This document shows, one piece after another, positions 13,815-15,519 of a DNA stretch of 15,519 nucleotides. The DNA is taken from NCBI GenBank assembly GCA_937877535.1, contig CALFJF010000072.1, positions 1 through 15,519 of the forward strand, given 5' to 3'. The translations under genes and the position numbers were made by a program. Within the stretch, counting starts at the first letter, position 1, and each line of letters opens with the position of its first letter. The notes under the pieces were generated by a model that was given only the letters and a program-made list of their open reading frames with translations, was not told the origin of the DNA and made no database searches. This stretch comes from an uncultured Treponema sp. (lineage in GTDB: Bacteria > Spirochaetota > Spirochaetia > Treponematales > Treponemataceae).

Positions 13815-14192
13815 CTACCACAGTGTTTTTACAGAATATTTCGGAATAATCGTGTCGCGCGTGATAATCGTCAGGTTTTCAGTACGGGCTTGGCAGATAA
13901 TCAGGCGGTCGAACGGGTCATTGTGATGATTCGGCAGTTTTTTCAGCTCGTCCAAATGCTTTGACGCAATCGGGAGAATCGAAATGTCCTTTTGTTTGCA
14001 TAGCTCTTCAATCTGCGTTATCGAAAGCTCCAAATCCAGCTTGCCGATGCTGTGCTTTATCGCGATTTCCCAAAGGGAAGCGATGCTCGTGAAAATCTGC
14101 TCCTCATTGTCGATGATTTCGTGCGCCTTTTCAGAAAGCTCCGACGAATCGCGCAAGTACCACAAAAGCGCGTGCGTGTCGATTAGGTGCAT
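13815..14192 (-). CDS. PIN-domain toxin (VapC-like)
   Basis: A 125-residue PIN-domain ribonuclease, the toxin of a type II toxin-antitoxin pair; relatives cut specific RNAs using Mg2+. The acidic active-site residues are in the usual places: D5 (LIDTHALLW), E42 (SLWEIAIKHSIGKL), the pair D92/D95 in NDPFDRLIICQA, and D113 (TRD). Length and the sequence WEIAIK...GKL fit the COG3744-type PIN family. Its ATG overlaps the antitoxin stop by one base (TAATG) and a GGAG at 14204-14201 serves as ribosome-binding site. No truncation is evident, so the toxin looks intact. The RNA target is unknown. Confidence 0.9.
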   Translation of the reverse strand: MHLIDTHALLWYLRDSSELSEKAHEIIDNEEQIFTSIASLWEIAIKHSIGKLDLELSITQIEELCKQKDISILPIASKHLDELKKLPNHHNDPFDRLIICQARTENLTIITRDTIIPKYSVKTLW

Positions 14193-14407
14193 TACATATA
14201 CTCCTTGAAGCAGTCGGGAGTTTCATCAAAGTCATCTGCCATCCAAAACGTGCCTGTAAGCCCTCCCGCAGTGCGTTTCGGTTTCTTTGACTGTACACTC
14301 GCAGCCGAACGCATTTTTACCTTGTTTGCAATGTACGCAAGCAAATGCAGCTGTTCCTCAAATGAAAAAAAATCCACTTGCTTCTCAACCTGTGCCATTG
14401 TCATCAT
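14192..14407 (-). CDS. DUF2281-like antitoxin for the PIN toxin
   Basis: A 71-residue protein just upstream of the PIN toxin. The layout fits DUF2281-type antitoxins: an N-terminal helical stretch (about 8-30, FEEQLHLLAYIANKV), a basic middle (QSKKPKR), then a G-rich turn and an acidic end, GTFWMADDFDETP. The acidic tail probably docks in the toxin active site. The start may be at 14407, 14404 or 14398 (Met 1, 2 or 4); 14407 has the best spacing from GGAGGTG (14413-14419). No typical DNA-binding motif is evident. Confidence 0.78.
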   Translation of the reverse strand: MMTMAQVEKQVDFFSFEEQLHLLAYIANKVKMRSAASVQSKKPKRTAGGLTGTFWMADDFDETPDCFKEYM

Positions 14408-14412
14408 AAAAA

Positions 14413-14438
14413 CACCTCCATTGCCCCATTATACCACA
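14413..14438 (-). promoter_or_regulatory. Extended -10 promoter and RBS of the PIN toxin-antitoxin operon
   Basis: On the minus strand TGTGGTATAATGG starts at 14438, a perfect TATAAT (14433-14428) with the TG of an extended -10. GGAGGTG (14419-14413) lies 5 bases before the ATG. No good -35 is visible. The 26-base block is 23/26 identical to the one before the next toxin-antitoxin pair. Confidence 0.75.
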
Positions 14439-14461
14439 CGATTCCGCTTTCCTTTCGGAGA

Positions 14462-14713
14462 TTATAAGCCTTCGTTTAACTCAAGCACTTCAATTACGCC
14501 CGCGCATATCTTTTTCATATACGATTTTGGCATTACGGACAGCTTTTCGATAAACGCAAACTTGTTCACCGTCGTCACAAGCGGAATTATCACAACGGAG
14601 TCTTTTGTCAGCCCTGAATCCTTTTTAGGCACAACGACGGCAGGACGGCGATACCCAGCCTCGCTTCCGAGCGGAACGCCAAAATCCACGAGCCATATCT
14701 CACCACGTGTCAT
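14462..14713 (-). CDS. MazF/PemK-like toxin with apparent internal deletion
   Basis: The beginning (MTRGEIWLVDFGVPLGSEAGYRRPAVVV) and the end (DSGLTKDSVV...VTTVNKFAFIEKLSVMP...) match the MazF/PemK family, sequence-specific mRNA interferases. The family is usually 110-117 residues; this one has 83. Between VVV (about 26-28) and PKKDSG (29-34) the stretch that usually holds QN-D..N, the T-I/V strand, the ITS/T motif and the APGN loop is absent, about 30 residues. R23 of the RRP motif corresponds to catalytic R25 of B. subtilis MazF, but the partner T48 lies in the missing part. I infer a non-functional or altered toxin. The reading frame is intact and the operon structure is kept (14-base overlap with the upstream gene). 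It is unlikely to be an assembly artefact of one base, as the loss is in frame. Confidence 0.8.
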   Translation of the reverse strand: MTRGEIWLVDFGVPLGSEAGYRRPAVVVPKKDSGLTKDSVVIIPLVTTVNKFAFIEKLSVMPKSYMKKICAGVIEVLELNEGL

Positions 14714-14942
14714 CTTTAATCATCTCCCAGACCGCCGCTTTTGACGCATTGCAGGCAAACGTCTGCTCTTCAAGCGGCACTTTGTCGTAAACGGCGTTTA
14801 TCTGCTGTATATGCGCCTCTGACGGTGAAAGTTCATTTTCCAGCTCATCTTCTTGCCTCATCACAACACTGCCGTGCAATGCAACAAGGCTTTTGAGTAC
14901 TTCAAAAAACGGCATATCCACATTTTGCATTGTTACTGTCAT
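14700..14942 (-). CDS. Probable antitoxin partner of the MazF-like protein
   Basis: An 80-residue acidic protein, first gene of a two-gene operon whose second gene is the MazF-like toxin; the genes overlap by 14 bases. I do not recognise a named family. The start MTVTMQNVDMPFFEVLKSL and the end VWEMIKDDTW recall small proteins found directly before mazF in other Firmicutes and Treponema, and the C-terminal helix with Trp may be the toxin-binding part. No MazE/AbrB swapped-hairpin signature is evident. AGGAGGTG (14955-14948) lies 5 bases before the ATG. Its role follows from position and size. Confidence 0.7.
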   Translation of the reverse strand: MTVTMQNVDMPFFEVLKSLVALHGSVVMRQEDELENELSPSEAHIQQINAVYDKVPLEEQTFACNASKAAVWEMIKDDTW

Positions 14943-14947
14943 CTTTT

Positions 14948-14973
14948 CACCTCCTTTCCGCCATTATACCACA
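14948..14973 (-). promoter_or_regulatory. Extended -10 promoter and RBS of the MazF-type operon
   Basis: On the minus strand TGTGGTATAATGG (from 14973; TATAAT at 14968-14963) and, six bases on, GGAGGTG (14954-14948). Base for base it has the same spacing as the block at 14413-14438. Confidence 0.75.
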
Positions 14974-14981
14974 TTTTTTGA

Positions 14982-15001
14982 CAATGGGCTAAAGCCCATT
15001 G
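14982..15001. repeat. Perfect short palindrome after the restriction-modification gene
   Basis: CAATGGGCT (14982-14990), two As, then AGCCCATTG (14993-15001): a perfect 9-bp stem with a 2-base loop. It sits directly after the stop of the restriction-modification gene and just upstream of the antitoxin promoter. There is no T-tract, so it is not a standard terminator; it could be a short dispersed repeat or a regulator site. Confidence 0.6.
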
Positions 15002-15519
15002 CTACCGCCCCTCCACAACCGCGATTTCTTCCTCCGTCAAGCCGTAGAGCGCGTAGACGGCGGCGTTGATTTCGCGGTCGGTGGCGGCGATTTGCTCGCG
15101 CAGTGCCGAGATTTCTTTCACATAGTCGCTAAAATAATCCTCAAGCTCGTCTTTTTGCTTGAGCGAGAGTTTTACTTTCTGCTTTGCAAGTTCCTTTGCA
15201 AAATCGGCGAACGAGAGATTGTAGAACGCTTCCAGATTTTGCGTGATTTTTTGCGGCGAATATGTTTCTTTGATTCTGCTGATGAAGCGGGTTGCCTTTT
15301 TCTGTAAATCGGCGGTGAGGGTGAGCATTTTGTCGGCAAGGGCGATGAGCGGTTGCTGCGCCTCGTGCGGAAGCGCGGGAATGGGGATGTTGCGGATATG
15401 CTCTGGATAAATGTGATAATCCCCACCGCGAATGTTCGCGAGCAAAACGCGCGCGTATGTTGAATTCATCACGGCAAGCAGATAGCGCAAGTCCACCGTT
15501 TCGGAAAGCGTTTCCATAT
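15002..15519 (-). CDS. C-terminal part of probable type IIG restriction-modification enzyme
   Basis: At least 171 residues, open to the right edge. The stretch YLLAVMNSTYARVLLANI, then IYPEHIRNIPIPALPHEAQQPLIALADKML (target-recognition end and following helix), is typical of the TaqI/Eco57I-type C-terminal specificity domain, where the protein reads its DNA site. A long helical, charged tail follows (about 75-150). The motif order indicates a single-chain methyltransferase-endonuclease (type IIG) or a related PglX-like methylase; HsdS is also possible. The Met at 15517 is probably internal, as this domain is normally preceded by nuclease and methylase domains beyond the window. The stop TAG is at 15002-15004. 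Confidence 0.75.
   Translation of the reverse strand, partial: METLSETVDLRYLLAVMNSTYARVLLANIRGGDYHIYPEHIRNIPIPALPHEAQQPLIALADKMLTLTADLQKKATRFISRIKETYSPQKITQNLEAFYNLSFADFAKELAKQKVKLSLKQKDELEDYFSDYVKEISALREQIAATDREINAAVYALYGLTEEEIAVVEGR

Noticed and set aside
14982..15001. Intrinsic terminator of the restriction-modification gene
   Set aside because: The 9-bp stem has a 2-base loop and no T-run on either strand, so it is listed only as a palindrome.

Overview
The window reads like a chromosome segment of a host-associated spirochaete, most probably a Treponema. This is inferred from the overall gene set: a large protein with two cyclic-nucleotide-binding domains that resembles a protein known from Treponema, and dispersed GGTGGTT...AACCACC and GTCATTC...GAATGAC palindromic repeats. 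Base composition is moderate in GC with many A/T homopolymers. No rRNA or species marker is present, so the genus is not proven.

Left part (1-10711) is mostly ordinary chromosomal genes. In order: a MATE drug/sodium antiporter on the minus strand, cut by the left edge; the Na+/proline symporter putP on the plus strand; an orphan ABC ATPase on the minus strand; adk with a recognisable promoter and a small P-II-like gene behind it; then a minus-strand pair in which a Crp-like double cyclic-nucleotide-binding protein is followed after 8 bases by a second MATE transporter. Divergent to that pair comes a PHP-domain phosphoesterase and a ComM/YifB-type Mg-chelatase-like AAA+ protein. The spaces between genes hold dispersed palindromic repeats.

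Middle (10712-11147): a cluster of three related repeat copies with outer inverted repeats, an intrinsic terminator, tRNA-Leu(CAA) on the minus strand with its own promoter, and an operator-like double palindrome over the promoter of a toxin-antitoxin operon.

Right part (11148-15519) is an accessory, defence-like stretch. It holds a HigB/HigA-type module whose two genes run together in one frame through an A7 tract, a RecQ helicase of clearly higher GC, a PIN-domain toxin with a DUF2281-like antitoxin, a MazF-like toxin that appears to have lost its central segment, a small antitoxin partner, and the C-terminal part of a probable type IIG restriction-modification enzyme running off the right edge. 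The last two toxin-antitoxin operons share an almost identical promoter plus ribosome-binding-site block.

I did not find a clearly new multi-gene system. The best leads are the fused HigBA reading frame, the internally deleted MazF, the duplicated toxin-antitoxin control block, and the repeat family with a conserved end.
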